From Alphaproteobacteria bacterium (GTDB taxonomy: Bacteria > Pseudomonadota > Alphaproteobacteria > UBA7985 > JAUIBT01): a stretch of DNA of 64,000 nucleotides. The stretch lies in the NCBI GenBank assembly GCA_030428255.1, contig JAUIBT010000005.1, positions 64,308 to 128,307 on the forward strand, in the 5' to 3' direction. A program made the translations under genes and the position numbers. Below the pieces are notes generated by a model. It had not been told where the DNA came from and did not search any database. It saw nothing but the letters and a program-made list of their open reading frames with translations. Position 1 is the stretch's first letter; each line of letters starts with the position of its first letter. This document shows positions 17,119 to 27,398 of this stretch, piece by piece.

Positions 17119-18684
17119 ATGCTTTTGTTGCTTTTTCTTGCCGCGCTGCTGCTTGTCACCGTCTTTGCCTATTTTGCGGGCCAGAAACGGGCCTTGTCAG
17201 CGGTACGCGGGCATTCGGTTGGTCGCACGCTCAGCACCAACAATTTTGGTCTAGCCGCGCTGCCCAGTTTCTATGGCCAGCGTCTGGCCTACCTGGTCTT
17301 CATCCCGCCCTTTGTCTTGCTGTTGGTTTGGTGGCTGGTTGAGCCCCGCCTGGCTGACGCTCTGATTTCTTGGAACTTGCCAGAGTCGATGGCAGGGGCC
17401 TCCAAAGGCGACTTGGTTGGCATCATTTCCAGCATTCGCGAGGCAGCAGCGGGCAAGATTGCACTGCCCTCAGCAGACTATCGCGCCGCCGTCGAGGCCC
17501 TGCAAACGCTGACTTGGGTCTCCACGACCGGCGTTTACCTGCTGTTGAGCCTGCTGCTGTTGAGCCTGCTGATCCTGGGCCTGGCAACCTCTAGGCCCGA
17601 GTTGCGCGCCCGGCGGGCGGTTGAGGGCTGGAACCGTTGGGTCATGTTTATAGCCGCCAGCGTGGCCATCTTGATCACCGTCGGCATTGTCATGTCGCTG
17701 TTGTTCCAAGCGCTGTCCTTCTTTCAAGCCTACAACTGGTTCGATTTCTTGACCGGCACGCGCTGGTCGCCCGGTGGTGCCTTCCAGCGCGGATATGGCG
17801 AGGAAGCCAGCGGCGGCGTGTTTGGCGTGGTGCCCTTGATGACGGGCACCTTGTTGATTGTGATCATCGCCATGGCGGTCGCGGTGCCGGTGGGCCTCAT
17901 GTCGGCGATCTATCTGGGTGAATACGCCACCAACCGCGTGCGCAGTTTTGCCAAGCCCTTGCTGGAGATCTTGGCTGGTATTCCCACGGTGGTCTATGGC
18001 CTGTTCGCGGCGCTGACCTTTACCCCTTGGCTGGCAGCGGGCGTTGAGGCCCTAAATTCGGTACTCAATCTGCCAGTTATTCGTCCTGCCGTGCTGTTTG
18101 TGGCCAATGTTTTCGTAGGGCTTGGCAATATCTTCGTGTGGATCGCTGGCCTGTTGTCCGGTCTGTTATCTGGCAGCGAGACCCAATTCATGAGCTATTT
18201 TACTCAGGTCCAGTTGCAAACGGGCTCGGATATCGCCTTAGCCGCTGGCGTGGTCATGGGCACGATGATCATTCCCTTCGTCGCCTCTTTGTCCGATGAT
18301 GCCATTCGCGCGGTGCCAGACAGCTTGCGCGACGGCGCCTTGGGGCTGGGCTCGACCCGCTCAGAGATGATGTTGCGGGTGATCTTGCCCGCCGCTCTGC
18401 CCGGCATTGCCGGCGGGGTTTTGCTGGCCGTCTCACGCGCGATTGGTGAGACCATGATCGTGGTCATGGCTGCGGGCTCCTTTGCCTACCTGACTTTCAA
18501 TCCGCTGGACTCGGTTTCGACCTTCACGGTGCAAATCAATGCTCTGCTGACCGGAGATTTGGATTTCGGCGGTACCAAAGTGCAGGCGGCCTTTGCCATC
18601 GGCATTTTCTTGTTCTTCATCACTTTGGCTCTGAACACCCTGGCGCTGGCCATCGTGCGGCGCTTTCGTGAAGAATACGACTGA
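17119..18684 (+). CDS. pstC: phosphate ABC transporter permease PstC
   Basis: PstC is one of two inner-membrane permease subunits of the high-affinity phosphate importer. The C-terminal half (from about residue 240) has the binding-protein-dependent permease fold with the EAA-type loop SLRDGALGLGSTRSEMMLRVILPAALPG. At 521 residues it is much longer than E. coli PstC (319) because of an N-terminal extension with about three extra membrane helices and a soluble loop, a form common in Alphaproteobacteria. A perfect 15-bp duplication at 17539-17568 encodes LLLSL-LLLSL in one of these helices. The start has a weak ribosome-binding site. A Pho box lies upstream and pstA follows after eight bases. 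Confidence 0.95.
   Translation: MLLLLFLAALLLVTVFAYFAGQKRALSAVRGHSVGRTLSTNNFGLAALPSFYGQRLAYLVFIPPFVLLLVWWLVEPRLADALISWNLPESMAGASKGDLVGIISSIREAAAGKIALPSADYRAAVEALQTLTWVSTTGVYLLLSLLLLSLLILGLATSRPELRARRAVEGWNRWVMFIAASVAILITVGIVMSLLFQALSFFQAYNWFDFLTGTRWSPGGAFQRGYGEEASGGVFGVVPLMTGTLLIVIIAMAVAVPVGLMSAIYLGEYATNRVRSFAKPLLEILAGIPTVVYGLFAALTFTPWLAAGVEALNSVLNLPVIRPAVLFVANVFVGLGNIFVWIAGLLSGLLSGSETQFMSYFTQVQLQTGSDIALAAGVVMGTMIIPFVASLSDDAIRAVPDSLRDGALGLGSTRSEMMLRVILPAALPGIAGGVLLAVSRAIGETMIVVMAAGSFAYLTFNPLDSVSTFTVQINALLTGDLDFGGTKVQAAFAIGIFLFFITLALNTLALAIVRRFREEYD
17539..17568. repeat. 15-bp tandem duplication inside pstC
   Basis: Two perfect copies of CTGCTGTTGAGCCTG lie in frame in the extra membrane helix region of pstC and add five residues without breaking the hydrophobic stretch. 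Confidence 0.9.
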
Positions 18685-18692
18685 GGCGCGCC

Positions 18693-19985
18693 ATGGTTCA
18701 GATTATCGACCCCAAGTACAAAGACGCCGACTATCAGCGCCAAGTCACCGCGCGGCGACGTCAAAAGGGCAAGCGCTTTCAGGCCTTGGGAATCGCCGCG
18801 CTGGCGGTGGCGGGCCTCATGTTGGCGGCTCTTCTCTATTCCATTGTTTCCAACGGCGCACGTGGCCTGATGGAAGATCGTATCGCGGTCGAAGTCTATT
18901 TTGATCCCGCGAAGATCGACCCCAAGGGCACGGGTGAGCTGTCGGTTATGCGCAAGTTCAACTACGACACGCTGGTCTATCCGACCCTGTATGAGGCACT
19001 GGGGATCAAGGCAAAGGGGCGCAGTGATCGCGACAAGCGGCGCAAAGTCAAACAGCTCATCGGCCTGGGTGCCTCCAACCAACTGCGTGAGATGGTGGTG
19101 CGTGAGGTGGGGCGTGATCCGATCAGCGATGAGGCCATCTTGGTCTCGGGCGGCACGCAATTGGGCGACACCGTTATGGTCGAGCTGACGGCCCTATCCA
19201 CCTCGGCCAACCCCTATACCCAGACCTTGCGCGACCTGGGCATGCTGCACACCCGCTTTAACGGTGACTTCTTCACCGGTGTGAATTCCAACGACCCTGG
19301 CTATTACGGCATTTTGGATGCGCTGGTTGGCAGCTTCTGGACCCTGTTGGTTTGCTTCTTGGCCTCTTTCCCAGTGGCGGTGCTGACAGCGGTCTATCTG
19401 GAGGAGTTCGCGCCGCGTAACCTGATTACCGACTTTATCGAGGTCAATATCAACAACTTGGCCGCTGTTCCTTCAATCGTTTTCGGACTGATGGGGGCCT
19501 TCGTCTTCATCTTCGTTTTTGGCATGCCGGGCGGCACGGCGCTGGTCGGCGGTCTGGTGCTTTCCTTGCTGACGCTGCCGACCATCATCGTTGCGGCGCG
19601 CGCTGCAATCCGCGCGGTGCCAGGCTCCTACCGCGAGGCCGCGCTGGGGCTTGGGGCCTCGCGCCAGCAAGCCATGTGGAGCTTTGTTTTACCCTCCGCG
19701 ATGCCCGGGATTATTACCGGAACGATCATCGGCTTGGCGGGCGCGCTGGGCGAGACCGCTCCGCTGCTGTTTATCGGCATGGTGGGCTTTCAATCGGGCA
19801 TACCACTGACGCCGGTGGATGGCACGCCAACGCTGGCCGTTGGCATCTACAACGCCTTTGGCTCGCAGTTCGACGAGCTGAAGAACCAACTCTCCAATTC
19901 GACCATTATCGTGCTGTTGGTCTTGCTGATGCTGTTGAACGGCACAGCGGCCTATCTGCGCTATCGCTCTGAAAAGCGTCAATAA
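18693..19985 (+). CDS. pstA: phosphate ABC transporter permease PstA
   Basis: This is the second permease subunit of PstSCAB. The 430-residue protein has a first membrane helix near residues 28-50 and a large loop of about 150 residues that should be periplasmic (the DUF3333-type insertion of alphaproteobacterial PstA, containing RGLMEDRIAVEVYFDP and LGMLHTRFN). The permease domain follows, with the EAA loop SYREAALGLGASRQQAMWSFVLPSAMPG and five further helices. GAGG precedes the ATG. It is eight bases from pstC and 15 bases from pstB, so one operon. Confidence 0.96.
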   Translation: MVQIIDPKYKDADYQRQVTARRRQKGKRFQALGIAALAVAGLMLAALLYSIVSNGARGLMEDRIAVEVYFDPAKIDPKGTGELSVMRKFNYDTLVYPTLYEALGIKAKGRSDRDKRRKVKQLIGLGASNQLREMVVREVGRDPISDEAILVSGGTQLGDTVMVELTALSTSANPYTQTLRDLGMLHTRFNGDFFTGVNSNDPGYYGILDALVGSFWTLLVCFLASFPVAVLTAVYLEEFAPRNLITDFIEVNINNLAAVPSIVFGLMGAFVFIFVFGMPGGTALVGGLVLSLLTLPTIIVAARAAIRAVPGSYREAALGLGASRQQAMWSFVLPSAMPGIITGTIIGLAGALGETAPLLFIGMVGFQSGIPLTPVDGTPTLAVGIYNAFGSQFDELKNQLSNSTIIVLLVLLMLLNGTAAYLRYRSEKRQ

Positions 19986-20000
19986 AGGAAGCCGCGATCC

Positions 20001-20792
20001 ATGTCTGACGACGAAATCCGCATGTCATGCAAAGGCGTCGATGTCGCCTATTGGGGCGAGTTGGCGATCAAGAATGTCTCGATGGATATACTGTCCAAGA
20101 AGGTCACTGCCTTTATCGGTCCCTCGGGTTGCGGCAAGTCCACCTTCCTGCGCGCGCTGAACCGTATGAACGATACCATCGATGGCTGTCAAGTCACGGG
20201 TGAGATCAAGCTGGACGGCAACGATATCTACGCCAAAGGCATGGACACCGTCTTTTTGCGCCAGTGGGTCGGCATGGTGTTTCAAAAGCCCAACCCCTTC
20301 CCCAAGTCGATTTATGAGAATGTGGCCTATGGGCCGCGTATCCACGGCTTGTTTCGCACCAAGTCTGAGCTGGACGATATTGTCGAGCAGTCCTTGATGG
20401 GCGCTGGCCTGTGGGATGAGGTCAAGGACCGCCTGCGCAATCCTGGCACCGGGTTGTCAGGCGGCCAGCAGCAGCGCCTCTGCATCGCGCGCGCCATTGC
20501 GGTTAATCCAGAGGTGATTTTGATGGACGAGCCCGCCTCGGCCCTGGACCCCATCGCGACCCGCAAGATCGAAAGCTTGATTAAGTCGCTGGCGGAGAAC
20601 TACACCATCGTTATTGTCACCCACTCCATGGCCCAGGCCCAGCGGGTGTCGGACAAGACCGCCTTCTTTTACGCCGCTAGCCTGACCGAAGACGACGACT
20701 CAAACCTGATTGAGTACGGCGACACGGACCAAGTGTTCAATAATCCCATCGACGAGCGGACCCGCCAATACGTCGAAGGGGCCTTTGGCTGA
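20001..20792 (+). CDS. pstB: phosphate ABC transporter ATP-binding protein PstB
   Basis: This is the ATPase subunit of the phosphate importer. The 263-residue protein has Walker A (GPSGCGKST), Q-loop ([16 protein letters not shown], typical of PstB), signature [14 protein letters not shown], Walker B ([12 protein letters not shown]) and the H-loop histidine (IVTHSM). AAGGAAG precedes the ATG. In most bacteria phoU follows pstB; here phoB follows directly after 23 bases. Confidence 0.98.
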   Translation: MSDDEIRMSCKGVDVAYWGELAIKNVSMDILSKKVTAFIGPSGCGKSTFLRALNRMNDTIDGCQVTGEIKLDGNDIYAKGMDTVFLRQWVGMVFQKPNPFPKSIYENVAYGPRIHGLFRTKSELDDIVEQSLMGAGLWDEVKDRLRNPGTGLSGGQQQRLCIARAIAVNPEVILMDEPASALDPIATRKIESLIKSLAENYTIVIVTHSMAQAQRVSDKTAFFYAASLTEDDDSNLIEYGDTDQVFNNPIDERTRQYVEGAFG

Positions 20793-20815
20793 TTCTGTCG
20801 GCAAGAGGCCGTGCC

Positions 20816-21577
20816 ATGAGCGAGCAAGACCAGAGCCGCAAGACCCCAGCCGAGGCCAGTTTGGAGCGCAACCGCTGGAGCCGCCCACCACGGGTGCTGA
20901 TCGTCGAGGATGAACGGGCGATTGCCGAGCTGATCCGCTATAACTTGAACAAGAATGGCTACCAGTGCCAAGTGGCTGAGGATGGCGAAGAAGCTTTGCT
21001 GGCGGTTGAAGAGCTGGCCCCTGATCTGATTATTCTTGATTGGATGCTGCCCGAGGTCTCGGGAATCGAGGTCTGTCGGCGCCTGCGCGCGCGTCCCCAA
21101 ACCCGCAGTGTACCGATTATCATGGTCACCGCCCGAAGCGAAGAAGCCGACATGTTGCGCGGTTTTCGCGAAGGCGCTGATGACTATATGCGCAAGCCCT
21201 TCAGCCTTAACGAGCTGAACGCGCGGGTGGACGCCGCTTTGCGCCGCACGCGAGTGACCCACCAAGCTCACCTGCTGGAGGTCGGCGATCTGGTGCTGGA
21301 CTCCGAAGCACTGACCGTCAGCCGTGCGGGTAAGCGCCTGCATCTGGCACCGACCGAATTTCGCCTGCTTCAAGCGCTGATGCTGACGCCGGGCCGGGTG
21401 CTGTCCCGCGATAGCCTGCTGAGCCAGGTCTGGGGCCTGGATAGCGACGTTGAAGCGCGGACAGTCGATGTGCATGTGCGCCGCTTGCGTAAGGCCTTGA
21501 ACGGTGAGGGGGGGCTTAGCATGCCCGACTACATCCGCACGGTGCGCGGTGTCGGCTATTGCATCGAGGCGGCTTGA
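20816..21577 (+). CDS. phoB: phosphate regulon response regulator PhoB
   Basis: PhoB activates phosphate-starvation genes when phosphorylated. The 253-residue protein has a receiver domain with phosphoacceptor D75 (LIILDWMLPE) and K127 (MRKPFS). Its winged-helix domain keeps the canonical recognition helix RTVDVHVRRLRKAL and the C-terminal hairpin IRTVRGVGYCIE. An N-terminal extension of about 25 polar residues precedes the receiver. It is the last gene of pstC-pstA-pstB-phoB and so likely under its own Pho-box control. This is the better candidate of the two PhoB-like proteins for binding the Pho boxes at 16.7 and 17.0 kb. Confidence 0.96.
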   Translation: MSEQDQSRKTPAEASLERNRWSRPPRVLIVEDERAIAELIRYNLNKNGYQCQVAEDGEEALLAVEELAPDLIILDWMLPEVSGIEVCRRLRARPQTRSVPIIMVTARSEEADMLRGFREGADDYMRKPFSLNELNARVDAALRRTRVTHQAHLLEVGDLVLDSEALTVSRAGKRLHLAPTEFRLLQALMLTPGRVLSRDSLLSQVWGLDSDVEARTVDVHVRRLRKALNGEGGLSMPDYIRTVRGVGYCIEAA

Positions 21578-21664
21578 GCGGCGGGCCGCGCGCGTCGCTC
21601 CGTCTCGTGCGCGGCTTTGAGGTAGGGCTTTCGGCTTGGCCGGATAGCCGCTAGTCTGGGCCCC

Positions 21665-22585
21665 ATGTCACAGCTTCCCATCCCGATCCTCATGGGCCCA
21701 ACGGCCAGCGGCAAAACCGCGGTCTCGATCCGCCTGGCCCAAGCGCTGGGCGCGGAGATCATCAACGCCGACAGCATGCAGATCTACGCCGATCTGCGCA
21801 CCATCACCGCGCGCCCTGATCCCGCTGAGGAAGCCCAAGCCCGCCACCATCTGTTCGGCCTGCTGCCCGCCCGCGAGGTTTGCAGTGCCCAGCGATGGGT
21901 TGAGCTGGCCTGCGCTTGCATGGCCGAGATCGAAGCACGCGGACGGCGGCCTTTGATCGTCGGCGGTACGGGCTTTTACATCCGCGCCCTGACCGAGGGC
22001 CTGGACACCATCCCGCCGATCTCTGATGCTGTTCGCGCCGCAGTGCGGTCCCTGGAGGCCGAGGCCGCCTACCAGGCCCTAGCGCAAGATGACGCTATCA
22101 TGGCCGCGCGGTTGGCGCCGAACGACGGGCAGCGGGTGCGCCGCGCGCTGGAGGTCTTGCGGCAAACCGGGCGCTCTTTGGCCAGCTTTCAAACCGGTAC
22201 GGCCCAGGGCCTGGCGCGCGAGTTTCGCCTTTTTAAGCTGCTGCCCGAACGCGCGGCGCTCTATGCGCGCTGCGATCAGCGGCTGGCGCTGATGTGGCCC
22301 GAGGCGCTGCGCGAGGTCGAGGCCTACCTGGCCCAAAACCCGCATCCCGACTGGCCGCTGACCAAAGCCATCGGTGTGCCGCAGATTGCCAGCTATCTGG
22401 CAGGGGAGCTTGACTGCGACCAAGCGCTGCAACTCGCGCAGCAGAAGACCCGCAATTATGCCAAGCGACAGCTCACCTGGCTGCGCAATCAGCACCACGA
22501 GGCGAGAAATATTGCGTTTTCTTACAATGATGCGCAATATTTGGAAAATATATGTGATATCGTAATGGCAAATCTTACAGATTGA
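21665..22585 (+). CDS. miaA: tRNA dimethylallyltransferase
   Basis: MiaA adds a dimethylallyl group to N6 of A37 in tRNAs reading UNN codons. The 306-residue protein has the P-loop GPTASGKTA, the tRNA/substrate motifs INADSMQIYADL and VGGTGFYIRALTEGL, RVRRALEVLRQTGRS, and the C-terminal KAIGVPQIASYL and TRNYAKRQLTWLRNQ segments. The last part is more AT-rich than the rest. It stands 87 bases after phoB; a strong hairpin follows 45 bases after its stop. Confidence 0.97.
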   Translation: MSQLPIPILMGPTASGKTAVSIRLAQALGAEIINADSMQIYADLRTITARPDPAEEAQARHHLFGLLPAREVCSAQRWVELACACMAEIEARGRRPLIVGGTGFYIRALTEGLDTIPPISDAVRAAVRSLEAEAAYQALAQDDAIMAARLAPNDGQRVRRALEVLRQTGRSLASFQTGTAQGLAREFRLFKLLPERAALYARCDQRLALMWPEALREVEAYLAQNPHPDWPLTKAIGVPQIASYLAGELDCDQALQLAQQKTRNYAKRQLTWLRNQHHEARNIAFSYNDAQYLENICDIVMANLTD

Positions 22586-22629
22586 GGCTTGACCTGCCCG
22601 GAGACTCGCGATACTAACCAAATCATAAG

Positions 22630-22677
22630 AGGTCTGAATGCTAGACAGGACAGCCTGCCTAGTGTTCAGACCTATTT
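22630..22677 (+). terminator. 20-bp hairpin: miaA terminator or ilvB leader attenuator
   Basis: AGGTCTGAATGCTAGACAGG (22630-22649) pairs with the complementary arm 22654-22673 around an ACAG loop with one mismatch and two wobble pairs, then ATTTTC. It may end miaA transcription. Because it lies 88 bases before the ilvB start it may also act as an attenuator of the ilv genes. No leader peptide with a clear run of Ile, Val or Leu codons was found. Confidence 0.6.
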
Positions 22678-22761
22678 TCATGTCATGCGAATGTCGCGCT
22701 CTGCTGAGCTGCCATCTAGCAGCGAGCGGAGCTATTGCGACAGAATTATTGGAGAGTGGCT

Positions 22762-24567
22762 GTGCAAAGCGCACAAGCAGACAAGAGCGAGCAAAAGCTA
22801 CTGGACGAGCCGCGATGCGGCGCCCGTATCATTATTGACTGTTTGCAGGAACAAGGGGTGGACGTGATCTTCGGCTACCCCGGCGGTGCGGTGTTGCCCC
22901 TGTACGACGAGATTTTCAAGCAAAACGAAATTCGCCACGTTTTGGTGCGCCATGAGCAAGCTGCGGTCCATGCGGCCGAAGGCTATGCGCGCTCAACTGG
23001 GCGTGTGGGCGTGGTCTTGGTGACCTCTGGCCCCGGAGCGACCAACGCAGTGACCGGCTTGACCGATGCCCTGATGGACTCGATCCCTGTCGTGTGCCTG
23101 ACCGGCCAGGTGCCCTCCTACATGATTGGCAATGATGCCTTTCAGGAGGCCGACACGACCGGAATCACGCGCCCCTGTAGCAAGCACAACTACTTGGTCG
23201 ATCAAGTCGATCAATTGAGCGAGAAGATGCACGAGGCCTTTGATGTCGCGCGCAACGGTCGTCCTGGCCCGGTGGTCATCGACCTGCCCAAAGACGTGCA
23301 GATGGCCGAAACCCGGGTCTATAAGACCAAGGATCAGGTCAAGCGACGCTCGTTCCAAGTAGTCACCCAGCCAGCCGTTGAGGGCATTGAAGCAGCCATC
23401 GCCGCGCTGTCTACCGCGAAGCGACCGATCATTTACGCGGGCGGCGGTGTGATCAATTCGGGCCCGCAAGCGGCCATGGCGCTGCGCCAGTTTGCGGACA
23501 TGACCGGCATGCCGGTGACCCAAACGCTGATGGCGCTGGGCGCCTTCCCGGCCAGCCACAAGAGCTTCTTGGGCATGCTGGGAATGCACGGCACCTATGA
23601 AGCCAACCTGGCGATGTACAACTGCGATGTCATGCTGAACATCGGCGCGCGCTTTGACGACCGCATCACCGGCAAGCTGGACGAGTTCTCGCCCAACTCG
23701 ATCAAGATCCACTGCGACATCGACCCCTCGTCGATCAACAAGTCGGTCATGGTCGATATTCCGGTGATCGGCGACGCAGGCGAAATTCTGAATGCCTTGA
23801 TCGCAGCCTGGAAGTCGGGCGGCCATGCGCTGGACGCTGGAGCGCAAAAGAAGTGGTGGGCGCAGATCGACGCCTGGCGCTCGCGCGACTGCTTGGCCTT
23901 CAACCAAGACTCAGGCGATGCGGAGATCCGCCCCCAGCACGCGATCGCGCGCTTGAACGCAGCGGTGAAGGGCAAGGATGTCTACATCTCGACTGAGGTG
24001 GGGCAGCATCAAATGTGGGCCGCTCAATACCTGGAGTTCGAGGAGCCGAACCGTTGGCTGACTTCGGGCGGTCTGGGCACCATGGGCTATGGCCTGCCCG
24101 CAGCCGTAGGCGCCCAAGTGGCGCACCCGGACAGCCTGTGCATCGACGTGGCCGGTGAAGCCTCGATCCTGATGAACATCCAAGAGCTGTCTACGGTCAT
24201 GCAATACCGCCTGCCGGTCAAGGTCTTCATCCTCAACAACCAGTGGATGGGCATGGTTCGCCAGTGGCAAGAGCTGTTGCACGGCGAGCGCTACTCGGAA
24301 TCCTACACCGACTCGCTGCCCGATTTCGTCAAGCTGGCCGAAGCTTTTGGCGGCAAGGGCATTCGCGTCACCAAGGAAAGCGAGCTGGATCAGGCCATCG
24401 CCGATATGATCGCCTATGACGGTCCGGTGGTGGTGGATTGCTGTGTGGTGCGCAACGAGAACTGCTTCCCCATGATCCCATCGGGCAAGCCGCACTACGA
24501 CATGATCCTCAACGACGAAGACAAGCGCGCCAAGCCCATCGAGGGCTCTGGCCGTAACATGGTGTAA
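22762..24567 (+). CDS. ilvB: acetolactate synthase, catalytic large subunit
   Basis: This thiamine diphosphate- and FAD-dependent enzyme makes acetolactate or acetohydroxybutyrate, the first common step to Val, Leu and Ile. The 601-residue protein has the ThDP-activating glutamate region GYPGGAVLPLYDE with RHEQAAVHAAEGYARSTG, the FAD-binding central domain (LGMLGMHGTYEAN, GARFDDRITG) and the C-terminal ThDP/Mg site GEASILMNIQELSTV with LNNQWMGMVRQWQ. I chose the GTG at 22762 because GGAG lies seven bases upstream; the frame is open nine codons earlier. ilvN follows after 11 bases. Confidence 0.97.
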   Translation: MQSAQADKSEQKLLDEPRCGARIIIDCLQEQGVDVIFGYPGGAVLPLYDEIFKQNEIRHVLVRHEQAAVHAAEGYARSTGRVGVVLVTSGPGATNAVTGLTDALMDSIPVVCLTGQVPSYMIGNDAFQEADTTGITRPCSKHNYLVDQVDQLSEKMHEAFDVARNGRPGPVVIDLPKDVQMAETRVYKTKDQVKRRSFQVVTQPAVEGIEAAIAALSTAKRPIIYAGGGVINSGPQAAMALRQFADMTGMPVTQTLMALGAFPASHKSFLGMLGMHGTYEANLAMYNCDVMLNIGARFDDRITGKLDEFSPNSIKIHCDIDPSSINKSVMVDIPVIGDAGEILNALIAAWKSGGHALDAGAQKKWWAQIDAWRSRDCLAFNQDSGDAEIRPQHAIARLNAAVKGKDVYISTEVGQHQMWAAQYLEFEEPNRWLTSGGLGTMGYGLPAAVGAQVAHPDSLCIDVAGEASILMNIQELSTVMQYRLPVKVFILNNQWMGMVRQWQELLHGERYSESYTDSLPDFVKLAEAFGGKGIRVTKESELDQAIADMIAYDGPVVVDCCVVRNENCFPMIPSGKPHYDMILNDEDKRAKPIEGSGRNMV

Positions 24568-24578
24568 GGGGCGCGATC

Positions 24579-25085
24579 ATGACAACTGAACAACGAACCT
24601 TTGCCGTCTTGGTTGACAACGAGCCTGGCGTTTTGGCGCGCGTGGTCGGCCTGTTTGCTGGCCGTGGCTACAACATCTCCTCGCTGACCGTAACCGAAGT
24701 CGATCACGCGCAAGGCCTGTCGCGTATTACGCTGGAGACTTCAGGTACGCCGGTGGTGTTGGAGCACGTCAAAAACCTGCTTTATCGCTTGGTGCCGGTG
24801 CATAGCGTCGCCGATTTGACCTCCTACGGTCCTGCGGTACGCCGCGAGATGGCGCTGATCAAGGTCTGTGGCGTTGACAAGCAGCGAGTCGAAAGCCTGC
24901 GCATCGCTGACATCTTTAAAGCCGAAGTCGTGGATGCGGGGATGGAGCACTTCATCTTCCAAATCAGCGGCGAGCCGGAAGAAATCGATCGCTTTGTCGA
25001 GCTGATGCGTCAGCTTGGCATGGTCGATATTTCCCGCACCGGGGTTGCTGCCATCTCTAGAGGTGCCGAGGTGGCGCTGAAGTAA
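24579..25085 (+). CDS. ilvN: acetolactate synthase, regulatory small subunit
   Basis: The 168-residue protein activates the large subunit and mediates valine feedback. An N-terminal ACT domain (FAVLVDNEPGVLARVVGLFAGRGYNI with TVTEVDHAQGLSRITL) and a C-terminal ALS_ss_C domain (KAEVVDAGMEHFIFQISG, LMRQLGMVDISRTGVAAISRG) are complete. Length is typical of the IlvH-type small subunit. It forms an operon with ilvB. A 216-base gap separates it from ilvC. Confidence 0.97.
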   Translation: MTTEQRTFAVLVDNEPGVLARVVGLFAGRGYNISSLTVTEVDHAQGLSRITLETSGTPVVLEHVKNLLYRLVPVHSVADLTSYGPAVRREMALIKVCGVDKQRVESLRIADIFKAEVVDAGMEHFIFQISGEPEEIDRFVELMRQLGMVDISRTGVAAISRGAEVALK

Positions 25086-25283
25086 CCCATACAGCCTGGC
25101 TGCCTTCTAGGCAGCTTGTGAGCGCTCGCAAATCGTCACGCTGGCGGCTCTAGAGTCCGATTTGACCGGAAAGTGGCCCAAAAGTAGCGCGGAATCTTGC
25201 CTTGGGCTATTGACCGCGCGCTCTAAACCCGCTTCAAGCAGCGCGAAGCATTTTGTTCCAAAATCAACAACACTCACATCTAA

Positions 25284-26312
<1,029 letters not shown>

Positions 26313-26335
26313 GTCGAATTGCCCTTTTTGGATAG

Positions 26336-26372
26336 AAAAGCCCCTCGGAGCCCGGCTCTGAGGGGTTTTTTG
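26336..26372 (+). terminator. rho-independent terminator of ilvC
   Basis: AAAAGCCCCTC and GAGGGGTTTTTT form the stem with an inner GAGCC/GGCTC extension, 24 bases past the ilvC stop. Confidence 0.93.
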
Positions 26373-26489
26373 TTGCGCGTCTCCACAGCAATTGCAAATT
26401 ATAAAAATACACTTGCGAATGGACATTCAGCGATGATATAGGAACAAACAACGAACATTCTGTGTGTTCAGACCTTACGGAGACGTCAA

Positions 26490-27386
26490 ATGGGACAAAA
26501 TGGAAAAAAACACTTCTTTGCGCAGTTCTTTGGAGGAAATGCACCAAAGAAACCAACATTCACGCACTTGGGTCAGAGCCGCTACCGGCTGAGTAAACCA
26601 GGTCGATTTAAGTATCAGATGATGCGTGATATCTACGCGACCGGTTATCCGGCTGAAATGTGGGATACGCTTCCTTATCGCTTGAAACCAGGCGAGGATA
26701 TACGGGATGTAGCCCAAAAAACATGGATACGGAGCAGGGCTCGCGGGGCGACTGTCTATATGGACTCGGCTGACCTGCAGCGCAGAACGGGGATCGCCAA
26801 AAGAAATCCGAATGATTACGATGCCGTGAAACGTCTAGTGGAGCATAGGGGGCTAATTCCCAATGGTACGCATACCTTTGAAAGTTTGGCCAGCGGCCCT
26901 CTTAAGGGAAAAATGAAAATAATTGGAGATCATGACCGTAGGACAAGTATTATTGCGCGCAATGACACCGCCAAAGCGGGCGATTTGTACACGAGTACAA
27001 TCTTTGCTCCGGCATGGTCTTCGAATAGGGGTCTAATGGGTGCAATTGGTAGTTATAGAAGTTATCTACCGACAGATTCTTTTATTTATAAAGGAGATGA
27101 TGGTATCTATATTAGATCATATCAAAAATTAACACTTGACGATTTTGATTATAGTTCGAATAATTGGATCGCTGGTATCTATAATAAATTTTCTCGAGAG
27201 CTAGGAAAAACGGTAGATATTGATGCCAACGGTCAAGGTTATCTACGTGAATTATTTATTCCAGCAAATCGTAATCATGCATTTGATTTGAATAATTCTG
27301 GTTGGGTAGATAACAGACGCTCTAATACGGTTAAACGTGGCCGGGAAATTGCTGCGATTCGTGAACGAGTTGCACAAGGGATGTAG
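26490..27386 (+). CDS. hypothetical protein, AT-rich, possibly horizontally acquired
   Basis: The 298-residue protein is basic and soluble, with no signal peptide, membrane helix or motif that I can name. The N-terminal 50 residues are rich in Lys, Arg and Phe (KKHFFAQFFGGNAPKKP). The middle holds KTWIRSRARGATVYMDSADLQRRTGI, and the C-terminus KRGREIAAIRERVAQGM is a charged helix. GGAG lies nine bases before the ATG at 26490. Base composition departs sharply from the neighbours: the first half is mildly, and the last 350 bases strongly, AT-rich, with AT-ending codons. This suggests transfer from another source, and perhaps a chimeric origin. Function unknown. Confidence 0.75.
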   Translation: MGQNGKKHFFAQFFGGNAPKKPTFTHLGQSRYRLSKPGRFKYQMMRDIYATGYPAEMWDTLPYRLKPGEDIRDVAQKTWIRSRARGATVYMDSADLQRRTGIAKRNPNDYDAVKRLVEHRGLIPNGTHTFESLASGPLKGKMKIIGDHDRRTSIIARNDTAKAGDLYTSTIFAPAWSSNRGLMGAIGSYRSYLPTDSFIYKGDDGIYIRSYQKLTLDDFDYSSNNWIAGIYNKFSRELGKTVDIDANGQGYLRELFIPANRNHAFDLNNSGWVDNRRSNTVKRGREIAAIRERVAQGM

Positions 27387-27398
27387 GTCGAAAGAACC

